Shown: positions 44,827-53,232 of the stretch, piece by piece
How positions within the stretch are numbered: the stretch's first letter is position 1
Layout: the number at the start of each line of letters is the position of its first letter
Source: CAXXOK01 sp964640955
GTDB taxonomy: Bacteria; Bacillota; Clostridia; Christensenellales; Aristaeellaceae
Length of the DNA: 64,000 nucleotides
NCBI GenBank assembly: GCA_964640955.1
Contig: CAZXJI010000010.1
Span: forward strand, 1 to 64,000
Reading direction: 5' to 3'
The notes under the pieces: model-generated
Seen by the model: only the letters and a program-made list of their open reading frames with translations
What the model was told of the DNA's origin: nothing
The model's database searches: none
Position numbers and translations under genes: made by a program

Positions 44827-45720
44827 ATGCAGTTCTTGATTGTCACCGGGTTAAGCGGCGCGGGCAAGACCGTCGCCATCCGTACGCTGGAGGATCTGGG
44901 CGCGCTGTGCGTGGACAACCTCCCGCCCATGATGCTGGTTCGCTTCATGGAGGCGTGCAAATCCTCCAACATCAGCCGGCCGTTGGTCGCCATCGCCGTG
45001 GACATCCGTTCCGGCGAGTTTTTCGACGCCAAGGCAGTCGTCAAGATGATCGACGAGGCCCGCAGCGTGGGCTTCACTATCGACACGCTCTTCATCGAGG
45101 CGCACGACAACATGCTCGTGAACCGCTACAAGGAATCCCGCCGCGACCATCCGCTCGCCAGTGAGGGCATGACGTTGGAGGAGGCCATCGCGGCCGAGCG
45201 CAGCCGCTTGCAGCCCCTGCGGGAGACGGCCAACCACGTGGTGGACACCAGCGACCTCAAACCCAGCGCCCTGCAGGCCCGGCTTCGCCGCATCGTGATG
45301 CAGGCGGGCGACGAGCCGATCCTGCGCATCGAGCTTTTGAGCTTCGGCTTCAAGCGCGGCATTCCCCGGGACGGCGACCTGGTGTTCGACGTGCGCTTTT
45401 TGCCCAACCCGTTCTACATTCCGGAACTGGGGCACCACACGGGGCTGGACGCGGACGTGCGCGATTTTGTGCTGAGCCACCCGGTGACCCAGACCTTTCT
45501 TGCCAAGTGCATGGATATGCTCATGTTCCTTCTGCCCAACTACGTCAGCGAGGGCAAACACCGGCTGGTGATCGCCGTGGGCTGCACGGGCGGCGCGCAC
45601 CGCAGCGTGGCGATCGCCGAATACCTGTGCGAGCAGCTCAAGGCCCGCGGGCAGCACGTGAGCGTCACCCACCGCGATCTGGCCATCGAGCAGGCGCACT
45701 GGGCGGGCGGCAAGCAGTAG
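44827..45720 (+). CDS. rapZ: RapZ/YvcJ family nucleotide-binding protein
   Basis: 297 residues. N-terminal P-loop GLSGAGKTVA (residues 8-17), then a Walker-B-like region, and the C-terminal domain signature VAVGCTGGAHRSVAIAEYL-type GCTGGAHRSV. In E. coli RapZ controls an RNA for amino-sugar synthesis; in B. subtilis YvcJ binds nucleotides and affects competence, so the role here is less certain. AAGGAGG precedes ATG 44827. Its usual partners yvcK and whiA do not follow; murB precedes, a sensible cell-wall link. Confidence 0.93.
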   Translation: MQFLIVTGLSGAGKTVAIRTLEDLGALCVDNLPPMMLVRFMEACKSSNISRPLVAIAVDIRSGEFFDAKAVVKMIDEARSVGFTIDTLFIEAHDNMLVNRYKESRRDHPLASEGMTLEEAIAAERSRLQPLRETANHVVDTSDLKPSALQARLRRIVMQAGDEPILRIELLSFGFKRGIPRDGDLVFDVRFLPNPFYIPELGHHTGLDADVRDFVLSHPVTQTFLAKCMDMLMFLLPNYVSEGKHRLVIAVGCTGGAHRSVAIAEYLCEQLKARGQHVSVTHRDLAIEQAHWAGGKQ

Positions 45721-45751
45721 CGCAGGTCCGGTTCGGTTCCATATTCATAAC

Positions 45752-45807
45752 AAGCGCCCCCTTCCGCTCCGGAAGCCTTGTCGGCTTCGGAAAGGAAGAG
45801 GGCGCTT
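45752..45807. terminator. Long bidirectional hairpin, rapZ / cellobiose phosphorylase
   Basis: AAGCGCCC pairs with GGGCGCTT, inside it CTTCC with GGAAG and CGGAAGCC with GGCTTCGG, a long nested stem between two convergent genes. Confidence 0.7.
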
Positions 45808-45833
45808 TGGGGGCCGACCGCCGCAGACGGCGT

Positions 45834-48224
45834 TTATAGCACGACCGTCAAATCGTTTTCGGTCGCGAGCTCGTCCGCCCGGATGGGCGCAAGCGGGTGC
45901 GGCCTGCCGTTGAGCCGAAGCGCGGTCACGCCGCTCTGCTTGTGGCCGGGGTTTTGCACGGTTATGTTCAGCTTTTTGCCGCGGAACGTTTTTTGCAGGG
46001 TGAAGCCGTCCCACGCGGCGGGGATCGCCGGAGAGACGACCAGCCCTTCCGGCGTGGGCCGAAGCCCCAGGATGCCTTCCACGCAGCCGACCATCACGGT
46101 GGAGGCCGTGCCGGTCAGCCAGTGCACGTGCGCGCGCCCGGCGTTGGGGCTTTCCGAGCCTTCGATGAACTGGCCGTGCACGTAGGGTTCCAGCACGCGC
46201 AGGTCGGCGTTGTCGTTGAAGCTGGCGGGCGAGGACTCGGCGAAATACGTAAACGCGCGCTCGCCGTGCCCGGCCAGCGCCGAAGCAAGAATCGCCCAGC
46301 CCTGCGGCTGACAGAACACGCCGCCGTTTTCCTTGGTGCCGGGGTTGAACAGCAGCATCCGCGCCCCGTCGAACGCGCCGAAGCGGTAGGAGGGATGCAT
46401 CACCTCAAGCCCATAGGGGGTGTTGAGTTCCTCGTGCGCCGTCTGAAGGACGGTATCGGCCTGCGCGCCCGACGCGGCGCCGCTGATGACCGCCCAGCTC
46501 TGCGGATTGAGCCACATGGACGCTTCCCTGTCCGCCTTGCTGCCGATCACCGCGCCCTCTTCCGTAAACCCGCGGATGAAGCGGTCGCCTTCAAAGCACG
46601 TGTTCTGCAAAACAGCGAGCAGCTTTTCGCCTTCCGTTTTCAGGTAGGCCGTATATTCCGCGTCCGACGCGCCCAGCTCCGCCAGGATGCGCATGGCGTA
46701 ATACAGCTGGAAGGCCACGAAGGTGCTTTCGCCCTTCTCGCCCAGCCGAAGGCAGTCGTTCCAGTCGGCGTGCAGGCCGGCGGGCATGCCGTGCGGGCCC
46801 AGGTGCGTCATGCTGAAATCGATCGCCCGCTTGAGGTGGTCGAGCACCGTACCCTCGTCCCGGTCGGCGTAGGGCACCACCTCGCTCAGGTAGGCGGTAT
46901 CCCCGGTTTCGGCGACATACTTGTACACGGTGGGGAACAGCCACAGCGCGTCGTCCGCGCGGTAGTGCGGGTGGCCGGTCTCCTTGACGTAGCTTTCGTC
47001 GTCGGGGGTGTCCTCCCGGCCGGGGGTGTGGGTGTACTTGACCAGCGGCAGGCCCGCGCCGTGGTGTACCTGCGCGGAGAGCATGAAGGTCAGCCGCGCT
47101 TTGGCCAGTACGGGGTCCAGGTGAATCACGCCCTGGATGTCCTGCACGGTATCGCGGTAACCGTAGCCGTTTCGCTGCCCGCAGTACATCAGCGACGCCG
47201 CGCGGCTCCACACCACGGTGGTAAAGCACTGGAAGGCGTTCCAGGTGTTGACCATGGCGTTGAAACGCGCGTCCGGCGTCTGCACCGTAAGCCCGTCAAG
47301 CTTGCCGTGCCAGTAGGCTTTGAGCGCCGCGAGCTCCGCGTTTGCAGCCGCTTCGGGCGCGGCGGCGTAGCGGTCGATCAGCGTCCGCGCCTGCGCGCCG
47401 GTCTTCTGCCCCAGCAAAAAGACCAGCGTGCGCTTTTCGCCGGGCGCGAGGGTCAGCGCCGCATGCAGCGCGCCGCAGGGGTTGCCGTTGTAGCACTGGC
47501 TGCCGTCGCAGCGCCCCGCCGCGACCGCCGCGGGCGCGTCGAAGCGTTTGCGGCCCAGAAAGCGCTCGCGGCTCCCGGTGAAGCTCGCCACCGGTGCGCC
47601 CGCCAGCCCGAAGAACCGCTCCCGGCCGTTGGTGCCGTCGGGACGGCGGTCCCAGTATTCGTTGATGTGCTGCAAAAGGTAATCGCCCGCGAATTCCGTG
47701 CGGCTGATGAACTGCGTGTACTGGAGGTTGACCATATCCTGCTCGTAGTTGTTTTCGTTGGAAAATTCGCAGTAGCCGAACACGGAAAGCGCGCGCGGTT
47801 TGTCGCCCGGGTTTTGCACCGTAAGCTTCCACACCTCGTGCGTTTTGTTAAGCGGCACGTAGTAGGCCGCCTCGGCATGGATGCCCGCGTACTCGCTTTC
47901 GAACGCCGTGTAGGCGGTGCCGTGGCGGCATACGCCGCGGTACTCATCCAGCGGTTTGCCCACCGGCTTCCACGACGCCGACCAGAAATCGCCGCTTTCG
48001 TCGTCCCGCAGGTACAGGTAACGGCCGGGCTCGTCGAACTGGTTGAAGGTGTAGCGCAGTATCCGCCCCGCCACGCCGGACTTGACGAAGCTGTACCCGC
48101 CGGCGTTCACGGTGATGATCGCCCCGTATTCCGGCGATCCCAGATAGTTGGCCCAGGGCGCGGGCGTGTCCGGGTTGGTGATGACGTATTCGCGTGCCTG
48201 CTCGTCGAAATAGCCGTATCGCAT
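45834..48224 (-). CDS. cbpA: Cellobiose phosphorylase, GH94
   Basis: Splits cellobiose with phosphate to glucose 1-phosphate and glucose, saving ATP; cytoplasmic. 796 residues, the usual length for cellobiose phosphorylase. N-terminal beta-sandwich begins RYGYFDEQAREYVITNP; the catalytic acid is Asp490 in HADWND, the same number as in the Cellulomonas enzyme. QRNGYGYRDTVQDIQGV and the C-terminal ESPNAGRAHVHWLTGTAS phosphate site fit. GGAGGAAG precedes ATG 48224. It has its own promoter with a palindrome operator downstream of it. Confidence 0.93.
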   Translation of the reverse strand: MRYGYFDEQAREYVITNPDTPAPWANYLGSPEYGAIITVNAGGYSFVKSGVAGRILRYTFNQFDEPGRYLYLRDDESGDFWSASWKPVGKPLDEYRGVCRHGTAYTAFESEYAGIHAEAAYYVPLNKTHEVWKLTVQNPGDKPRALSVFGYCEFSNENNYEQDMVNLQYTQFISRTEFAGDYLLQHINEYWDRRPDGTNGRERFFGLAGAPVASFTGSRERFLGRKRFDAPAAVAAGRCDGSQCYNGNPCGALHAALTLAPGEKRTLVFLLGQKTGAQARTLIDRYAAAPEAAANAELAALKAYWHGKLDGLTVQTPDARFNAMVNTWNAFQCFTTVVWSRAASLMYCGQRNGYGYRDTVQDIQGVIHLDPVLAKARLTFMLSAQVHHGAGLPLVKYTHTPGREDTPDDESYVKETGHPHYRADDALWLFPTVYKYVAETGDTAYLSEVVPYADRDEGTVLDHLKRAIDFSMTHLGPHGMPAGLHADWNDCLRLGEKGESTFVAFQLYYAMRILAELGASDAEYTAYLKTEGEKLLAVLQNTCFEGDRFIRGFTEEGAVIGSKADREASMWLNPQSWAVISGAASGAQADTVLQTAHEELNTPYGLEVMHPSYRFGAFDGARMLLFNPGTKENGGVFCQPQGWAILASALAGHGERAFTYFAESSPASFNDNADLRVLEPYVHGQFIEGSESPNAGRAHVHWLTGTASTVMVGCVEGILGLRPTPEGLVVSPAIPAAWDGFTLQKTFRGKKLNITVQNPGHKQSGVTALRLNGRPHPLAPIRADELATENDLTVVL

Positions 48225-48262
48225 CTGGTTCTTCCTCCGTCCGATCAACCGATTCAGGATAA

Positions 48263-48276
48263 TGAAAACGTTTTAG
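48263..48276. promoter_or_regulatory. cre/LacI-type operator before cbpA
   Basis: TGAAAACGTTTTAG with palindromic core AAAACGTTTT, 12 of 14 matching the CcpA cre consensus. It lies about 45 bases after the -10, so would act as a roadblock. Could be bound by CcpA or a LacI protein. Confidence 0.5.
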
Positions 48277-48321
48277 GAAGTAGGCGCAAAGCAACGCCTT
48301 TCGTCCGCTTCGTTTGGCCGT

Positions 48322-48351
48322 ATTGTAGCACGAAGCAGGGGGGCTTGGCAA
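48322..48351 (-). promoter_or_regulatory. Promoter of cbpA
   Basis: Minus strand TTGCCA, 18-base spacer, TACAAT with TGC in front (extended -10). Confidence 0.7.
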
Positions 48352-48360
48352 GGCGGAAAC

Positions 48361-48390
48361 CGGCGACGGGGGAAGGTTCCCCCGCCGCCG
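48361..48390 (-). terminator. Terminator after ABC-F gene
   Basis: CGGCGACGGGGGAA pairs with TTCCCCCGCCGCCG (one mismatch or wobble), two-base tip, then GTTTCC on the minus strand. Confidence 0.55.
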
Positions 48391-48482
48391 ACAGGTTCCG
48401 TTGTTTTCAAGCGGCCTTTGTCTATTGCGTCTGCTTTGATTGTCTGCCAAAATCTGCTGATAATTGAAAATAATTCTTTTGG

Positions 48483-50039
48483 TTAATAATCGCTACCAAA
48501 ACCGGATTGTGCGCCTTCCGCGCCAAACGCCGACACGCACGTGTTCCAGCCCTCTTCCCCCAGCTCCACCACCTTCGTGCACACCCGCGAAAGAAACGCC
48601 CGGTCGTGCTCCACGATGAGCATGGCCGGCCGGAAGCGCAGAATCAACTCCTCCAGCTGCATGCGGCTGAACACGTCGATATAGTTGAGCGGCTCGTCCC
48701 ACACGTACAGGTGCGCCCGTTCGCACAGGCTGCGGGCCAGCAGCAGCTTTTTCTTCTGCCCTTCGCTGTAGCGTTCGATGTTCCGGTCGAACTGCTCGCG
48801 GCCGAAATCCATATTGCGAAGGATCGCTTTGAACAGCGTCTGGTCGGCGCCGCTGCGGGAGATGAAATCGTTAAGCGTTCCCCGCAGATGCTCGGCGGAC
48901 TGAGGCACGTAGCTGACCGTAAGCCCCGGAGCCGGGGACATTTCGCCTTTCAGCGCGTCCGACAGGCCGCAGACCGCCTTGAGCACGCTGCTCTTGCCCG
49001 CCCCGTTGCGCCCGGCGAGCGCCACGCGTTCCCCGCGCTCCACGGTAAAGGCGATCCCCTCGCATACCGTACGGTCGCCGTAGCGCACGGCCGCGTCCCG
49101 CACCTGCAAAAGCTGCTTCTTGGGGTGCTCAAGCGGGCTCAGCTTCAGTTCGCCCACCCGCTCGACGTCCTTCATCAGGCTTTTCTTTTCCTCGATGTCC
49201 TTTTCCATACGCGCCTGCGCAGCCAGGGAGCGCTTCATCACGGCGGCGGCGCGCGCGCCCACGTAACCGCGGTCCACCGCGGCCGTTTCACTCGGGTGCA
49301 CGTTGAACTTGCCCTTCTCGCCCCGGCGGCTCCACTCGGCCTGCCGGCGGGCGCTCAGCGTAAGGCGGGTCACGTCCTTCCTGAGCTGTTCGTTTCGCGC
49401 CTGCTCGCTTTCGTTAACCCGCCGCCACTCCCGTTCCCAGTCATCGAAGTTGCCGCGCTGCACGGCGACGGTCGCGCGGTTCAGCGCCAGCGTATGGTCC
49501 ACGCAGCGGTTGAGAAAGTCCCGGTCGTGGCTGACCAGCAGAAAGCCGTCCTGCCGGGCCAGATACGCCGCCACCAGCGCGCGGCCCGCCAGGTCGAGGT
49601 GGTTGGTGGGTTCGTCGATCAGGGGATAGCTGTCCTCGCGAGCAAACAACGCGGCGAGTTGCGCCTTGGTCTGTTCCCCGCGGCTGAGCGTATGGTAGGG
49701 TCGCGCAAGCGCCTCCGGCGGCACGGCGAGCCCCTCCAGTTCCTTTTCCAGCCGCCAGTCCGGCGCCGCAGGCGCGCAGGCCCGGAGCACCGCGCGCGTC
49801 GACCGCTCCGGATCGGCCACCGGGAAGGGGAACAGCGCGGGCGCGACCGGCACGCTCACCTCGCCCTTCGCCATAAGCTCCCCCGCGAGGATGCGCAGAA
49901 GCGTGGTTTTCCCACGGCCGTTGCGGCCGATCAGCCCCAGCTTCCAGCGGGTGTCCAGCCGGCAGGTGAGGTTTTCAAACACGTTTTCCCAGTCGTTTTC
50001 GTAACCGAACGTCACGTTCGTCAATTGAATCAACGCCAT
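48483..50039 (-). CDS. ABC-F ribosomal protection protein, Lsa-like
   Basis: 518 residues with two ATPase domains and no membrane segment. First Walker A GRNGRGKTTLL (38-48), signature LSRGEQTKAQLA, DEPTNHLD; second GRNGAGKSSVL, YSEGQKKKLLLARSL, YVWDEPLNYIDVFSRMQ. WKLGLIGRNGRGKT and the DEPLNYIDV variant are typical of the Lsa/Vga branch, which frees ribosomes from lincosamides, streptogramin A and pleuromutilins. Resistance is inferred, not shown; some relatives have housekeeping roles. GGAGGG precedes ATG 50039. A 250-base leader and its own promoter precede it. Confidence 0.88.
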   Translation of the reverse strand: MALIQLTNVTFGYENDWENVFENLTCRLDTRWKLGLIGRNGRGKTTLLRILAGELMAKGEVSVPVAPALFPFPVADPERSTRAVLRACAPAAPDWRLEKELEGLAVPPEALARPYHTLSRGEQTKAQLAALFAREDSYPLIDEPTNHLDLAGRALVAAYLARQDGFLLVSHDRDFLNRCVDHTLALNRATVAVQRGNFDDWEREWRRVNESEQARNEQLRKDVTRLTLSARRQAEWSRRGEKGKFNVHPSETAAVDRGYVGARAAAVMKRSLAAQARMEKDIEEKKSLMKDVERVGELKLSPLEHPKKQLLQVRDAAVRYGDRTVCEGIAFTVERGERVALAGRNGAGKSSVLKAVCGLSDALKGEMSPAPGLTVSYVPQSAEHLRGTLNDFISRSGADQTLFKAILRNMDFGREQFDRNIERYSEGQKKKLLLARSLCERAHLYVWDEPLNYIDVFSRMQLEELILRFRPAMLIVEHDRAFLSRVCTKVVELGEEGWNTCVSAFGAEGAQSGFGSDY

Positions 50040-50190
50040 CGGTTTCCCTCCGTTTCAGGACGGGGAGAAGGCGAAAAGCGCAAACAAAAACAGAGCCTTT
50101 CGGCCGCGCTTTCCTGCCGCAACAAAACGATCCGCGCCGCTTACGCGGGCGTGGCGTCCCGTTCTCCCGTTTTGGTTCGGGTCGGCAGGG

Positions 50191-50202
50191 TTATTTGCGC
50201 AT
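50191..50202 (-). promoter_or_regulatory. Three-codon upstream ORF in the ABC-F leader
   Basis: ATG CGC AAA TAA (Met-Arg-Lys) with GGAG eight bases before it. Downstream in the leader are a CCGCG/CGCGG hairpin followed by ATCGTTTTG (about 50120-50145) and a GGCC-GAAA-GGCT hairpin followed by CTGTTTTTG (about 50085-50105). This is the layout of drug-sensing attenuation. Nothing else was seen in 50040-50289. Confidence 0.45.
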
Positions 50203-50266
50203 CCTTTCAGCTCCGTTTCATCAAAATCTTCGTTTCCGGCGCGGGGTCGCCCCCCGGGCCGCGTTC

Positions 50267-50295
50267 AGCATACCACCCGGCGGCGCGCCCGTCAA
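50267..50295 (-). promoter_or_regulatory. Promoter of ABC-F gene
   Basis: Minus strand TTGACG, 17-base spacer, TATGCT with TGG in front (extended -10). The -35 covers the xpt stop codon. Confidence 0.65.
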
Positions 50296-50882
50296 GCCTC
50301 TTCGGTGTCCGCCAGGCGCAGCTTGCCGTTTTCGATGCCCGTAACCGTCGCCAGCGACACCACCCGATAGCCCTCGTTCCTCAGCTTCTGCCCGCCCGGC
50401 TGGAACCCCTTCTCAATGCACACGCCGATGCCCGCCACGCAGGCCCCCGCCTGACGTACGATCTCCGCCAGGCCCTCGGCGGCCTCGCCGTTGGCCAGAA
50501 AGTCGTCGACGATCAGCACGTGCGCGTCCTTGGGCAGGTAGCTTTTCGCAATGCGGATGTAGTTTTCGGTATGGTGGGTAAAGCTGTACACCTTCGCTTC
50601 GTATACGTCGCCGTTGAGCGTGCTGGTGGTGTGGCTCTTTTTGGCGAAGATGACCGGCACGTTGCCGAACGCCTGCGCCGTGGTGATCGCCATGGCGATG
50701 CCGCTGGCCTCCACGGTGAGGATCATGTCCACCCGCTCGTCCGCAAACGCGTCGTGAAAGGCGTGCCCGATGTTGGTCAGCAGGGCGATATCCAGCCGGT
50801 GGTTCAAAAACATATCCACCTTTACGATGTCGTCCCCGATGCCGAAACCCTGTTTCAGGATCGCCTCGCGCAGTTCTTTCAT
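50292..50882 (-). CDS. xpt: Xanthine phosphoribosyltransferase
   Basis: Salvages xanthine with PRPP to XMP. 196 residues. The PRPP loop is VLIVDDFLANGEA; VEASGIAMAI and FAKKSHTTST are typical Xpt stretches. GGAGGG precedes ATG 50882. The ABC-F gene follows but with its own promoter. A PurR box and promoter upstream put it in the purine regulon. XMP made here would need a GMP synthase; only the degenerate GuaA-like gene is in the window. Confidence 0.95.
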   Translation of the reverse strand: MKELREAILKQGFGIGDDIVKVDMFLNHRLDIALLTNIGHAFHDAFADERVDMILTVEASGIAMAITTAQAFGNVPVIFAKKSHTTSTLNGDVYEAKVYSFTHHTENYIRIAKSYLPKDAHVLIVDDFLANGEAAEGLAEIVRQAGACVAGIGVCIEKGFQPGGQKLRNEGYRVVSLATVTGIENGKLRLADTEEA

Positions 50883-50911
50883 GCCGTTTCCCTCCGCCTT
50901 TTGCTGGTCTC

Positions 50912-50940
50912 AGGATATCAAAATAACGCGCGTTTTGCAA
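50912..50940 (-). promoter_or_regulatory. Promoter of xpt
   Basis: Minus strand TTGCAA, 17-base spacer, TATCCT. PurR box lies 12 bases upstream. Confidence 0.5.
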
Positions 50941-50952
50941 GATGCTTTCAAA

Positions 50953-50965
50953 AATGTTCGGCATT
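50953..50965 (-). promoter_or_regulatory. PurR box upstream of xpt
   Basis: Minus strand AATGCCGAACATT matches AWWWCCGAACWWT at 12 of 13 positions. It is the same motif as before purE, in the other orientation relative to the gene. Confidence 0.65.
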
Positions 50966-51018
50966 TCGCGCTCCGCCGCGGGCCGGTCGCGCCGTTTCCC
51001 CAAAAAGCGTTCGCACCG

Positions 51019-51047
51019 TTGCCCAACCGCGGCCCGCATTGTATAAT
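51019..51047 (+). promoter_or_regulatory. Promoter of DUF1003 gene
   Basis: TTGCCC, 17-base spacer, TATAAT. Confidence 0.75.
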
Positions 51048-51109
51048 ACGGTATAGTTTGAACATCCCCGCGCCGCCGGGCGCGAATGCAACCGTCAGGA
51101 GGGATTTCC

Positions 51110-51697
51110 ATGCAGGACACGCCTACCCCGGCACCGGATAAGCAGCCTCAGACACCGGACAAGCACACCCCGACGCCGGATAAGCATACCCAGCGCAAGC
51201 TGATCAAAACCATTCTGGGCGATCAGGAAGAAAAGTCGATGGAGGAGGAGGAAATCATCCACCTGCTTCTGGAGCGCAAGCTTTCCAAAAACACCAACGC
51301 CCTTTCCGACGCCCAGCTCACCTACGGCCAGCGCATGGCGGACAAGATCGCCAAATTCGCGGGCAGCTGGACGTTCATCCTGGTGTTTCTCGGCTGCCTC
51401 GTCGGGTGGGTGGCGGTCAACATGATCCTGCTGGCCAGCGCCCCCGACCCCTACCCGTTTATCCTGCTGAATCTCATCCTCTCCTGCGTGGCCGCCATCC
51501 AGGCCCCCGTGATCATGATGAGCCAGAACCGCCAGGAGGAGAAGGATCGCATCCGCGCCCTCAACGATTACAAGACCAACTTAAAGTCCGAGATCATCAT
51601 CGAGGACCTGCACCAGAAGATCGACCAGCTTCTGTCCCGCCAGCAGCAGATTCTCCGCAAGCTGGAAAAGCTGGAGAAGGAGCTTCCACCCGACTGA
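51110..51697 (+). CDS. DUF1003 membrane protein
   Basis: 195 residues of unknown function. The family core is present: ADKIAKFAGSWTFILVFLG, a second helix, then APVIMMSQNRQEEKDR and a C-terminal coiled stretch. Two membrane helices near residues 86-106 and 122-142. The N-terminus holds imperfect TPDKHTP repeats (residues 7-30), absent from the family core. AGGAGGG fits ATG 51110, not the upstream ATG at 51086. Own promoter and terminator, so monocistronic. Confidence 0.88.
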   Translation: MQDTPTPAPDKQPQTPDKHTPTPDKHTQRKLIKTILGDQEEKSMEEEEIIHLLLERKLSKNTNALSDAQLTYGQRMADKIAKFAGSWTFILVFLGCLVGWVAVNMILLASAPDPYPFILLNLILSCVAAIQAPVIMMSQNRQEEKDRIRALNDYKTNLKSEIIIEDLHQKIDQLLSRQQQILRKLEKLEKELPPD

Positions 51698-51720
51698 GCG
51701 AAGTGTTTTCCCTCATCCGG

Positions 51721-51750
51721 AAAAACGGAGGCGCAGGCCTCCGTTTTTTT
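51721..51750 (+). terminator. Strong terminator after DUF1003 gene
   Basis: AAAAACGGAGGC pairs with GCCTCCGTTTTT, four-base loop, seven T. Textbook Rho-independent. Confidence 0.9.
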
Positions 51751-51859
51751 CATATAAACGCCCTTTTTTTAACGTAAGCGCCCTTTTATGTGCGCGAGGT
51801 GAAATCGGCGTTAATTCGACCAAATCTGATAAGTTGTCCTTTCATTTTATAAAACGCCG

Positions 51860-51868
51860 TGCTATAAT
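51860..51868 (+). promoter_or_regulatory. Extended -10 promoter of coiled-coil gene
   Basis: TGC-TATAAT with no good -35 but a markedly AT-rich stretch upstream (51775-51860) that may act as an UP element. Confidence 0.6.
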
Positions 51869-51904
51869 GAAATATCAAAAAACCAAAAATTGGAGGAGAT
51901 AGAC

Positions 51905-52978
51905 ATGTCCGAACAAAAAACCGCCACACCCAATAAGAGTCGCACGATCATCATCCTGCTGTGCGTTGTGCTGGTCGCCGCGATTGTGCTGGCAATCTTC
52001 GGCTTCGTAGGCAGGAACATGGCCAACGGGCTCAACGACGAGCTGAACCAGAAGATCGCCGATTACGAAGAGCAGATTTCCTCCATGACGGAACAGCTTT
52101 CCGTTTCGGATACGAATTTGGCCGACGTAAACGGCCAGCTGGAAACGGCGCAGGCCGCGCTGGACGAGGAAAAGGCGGCGGCCGACGAGACGCTGAAGAA
52201 CCTTCAGGACGAATACACCGCCTATCAGGCGACCGCCGCGGATAACCTTACCACCGAACAGGCCAAGAGCGCCGAGGCGCTGGACGCCCTGCAAAAGCAG
52301 CTTACCGATTACCAGACCGAGGCGGAAGCCAGCCTGACGGCCGCCCAGGAGCAGGCCGCCGCCACGCAGTCGGATCTGACCGCGCAGGTCGAGGCCCTGA
52401 CGGCCGATAAAACCGACCTGGCCGCTCAGGTCGAAACCCTGACCGGTGAAAACGCCGATCTCGCTTCCCAGATCGAAGCCCTCAACACCGTGAATGACGA
52501 TCTTTCCGCGCAGATCGAAACCCTGACCGCCGATAAGGAAGCCCTGACCAAACAGGTCGTGGATTTGACGACCGACAAGGACGCCCTTGCCAAGCAGGTC
52601 GAATCCCTCACGTCCGACAAGGAAGCCCTGATCAACGCGACCAATGAGGATTTTGCCGCCAAGCTGGACGCGCTGAACCAGGAAAAGACGCAGCTGGGCG
52701 AACAGATCAAAACCCTGACCGCCGACAAGCAGACCCTGGCCGGGCAGCTGGAAACCCTGACCGCCGACAACGATGCGCTGACCCAGCAAATCGCGGCGCT
52801 GACCGCCGATAAGGAAGCCCTCGCCCAGCAGGTGGAAACCCTGACGGCGCAGATCGAGGATCTGACCGCTCAGGTGGAGGCCCTGCAGGTGCTCGTCACC
52901 GTGACGCCCACGCCGGAGCCCTCTCCGACCGTGACCCCGACGGTAACACCGACGCCTACTCCCAAGCCCGCCGCGTAA
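51905..52978 (+). CDS. Membrane-anchored coiled-coil protein
   Basis: 357 residues: a short cytoplasmic start, one membrane helix (about residues 16-37), then nearly 280 residues of uninterrupted coiled coil and a Pro/Thr tail (TPTPEPSPTVTPTV). The coil is built from repeats of 14 residues around ETLTADKEAL, i.e. two heptads. No cysteine, no enzyme motif. Likely a surface or envelope spacer; I do not know the family. ATG 51905 has GGAGGA upstream; an earlier ATG at 51890 lies within that ribosome-site region. Monocistronic, with a strong terminator. Confidence 0.8.
   Translation: MSEQKTATPNKSRTIIILLCVVLVAAIVLAIFGFVGRNMANGLNDELNQKIADYEEQISSMTEQLSVSDTNLADVNGQLETAQAALDEEKAAADETLKNLQDEYTAYQATAADNLTTEQAKSAEALDALQKQLTDYQTEAEASLTAAQEQAAATQSDLTAQVEALTADKTDLAAQVETLTGENADLASQIEALNTVNDDLSAQIETLTADKEALTKQVVDLTTDKDALAKQVESLTSDKEALINATNEDFAAKLDALNQEKTQLGEQIKTLTADKQTLAGQLETLTADNDALTQQIAALTADKEALAQQVETLTAQIEDLTAQVEALQVLVTVTPTPEPSPTVTPTVTPTPTPKPAA
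52391..52894 (+). repeat. Degenerate 42-bp tandem repeat
   Basis: Units begin at 52391, 52433, 52475, 52517, 52559, 52601, then out of register at 52709, 52751, 52793, 52835, 52877. Each codes 14 residues resembling ETLTADKEALAQQV. The two blocks are 108 bases apart, not a multiple of 42. Confidence 0.85.
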
Positions 52979-53002
52979 CGCTGCTTTTGCCCCAGGTTCG
53001 CT

Positions 53003-53034
53003 ACGGCGCCGCATTCATCTGCGGCGCCGTTTTT
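53003..53034 (+). terminator. Terminator after coiled-coil gene
   Basis: ACGGCGCCGCA pairs perfectly with TGCGGCGCCGT, six-base loop, then TTTTT. Confidence 0.9.
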
Positions 53035-53164
53035 ATGCGGTTTTTACGCGGCGGCCCCTCCCGCGTTTTCGTTACATCGCACGCCTCATGCGCGTATTTG
53101 CACGCGCGCTCACCCGACGGCCTCATTCCGTTTCCGAGCCTCTTTCCGTTAATTTTACGACCAC

Positions 53165-53193
53165 TGTACAAAATCGTTACAATGTGTTATGAT
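53165..53193 (+). promoter_or_regulatory. Extended -10 promoter of LacI-family gene
   Basis: TGTACA, 17-base spacer, TATGAT preceded by TGT (extended -10). Confidence 0.6.
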
Positions 53194-53232
53194 CTACGAA
53201 AGATAATCGCACAAGTGGAGGTTGGCTGCACT

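Noticed and set aside
50883..51100. Guanine riboswitch before xpt
   Set aside because: No conserved purine-aptamer core or paired loops could be found on the minus strand.
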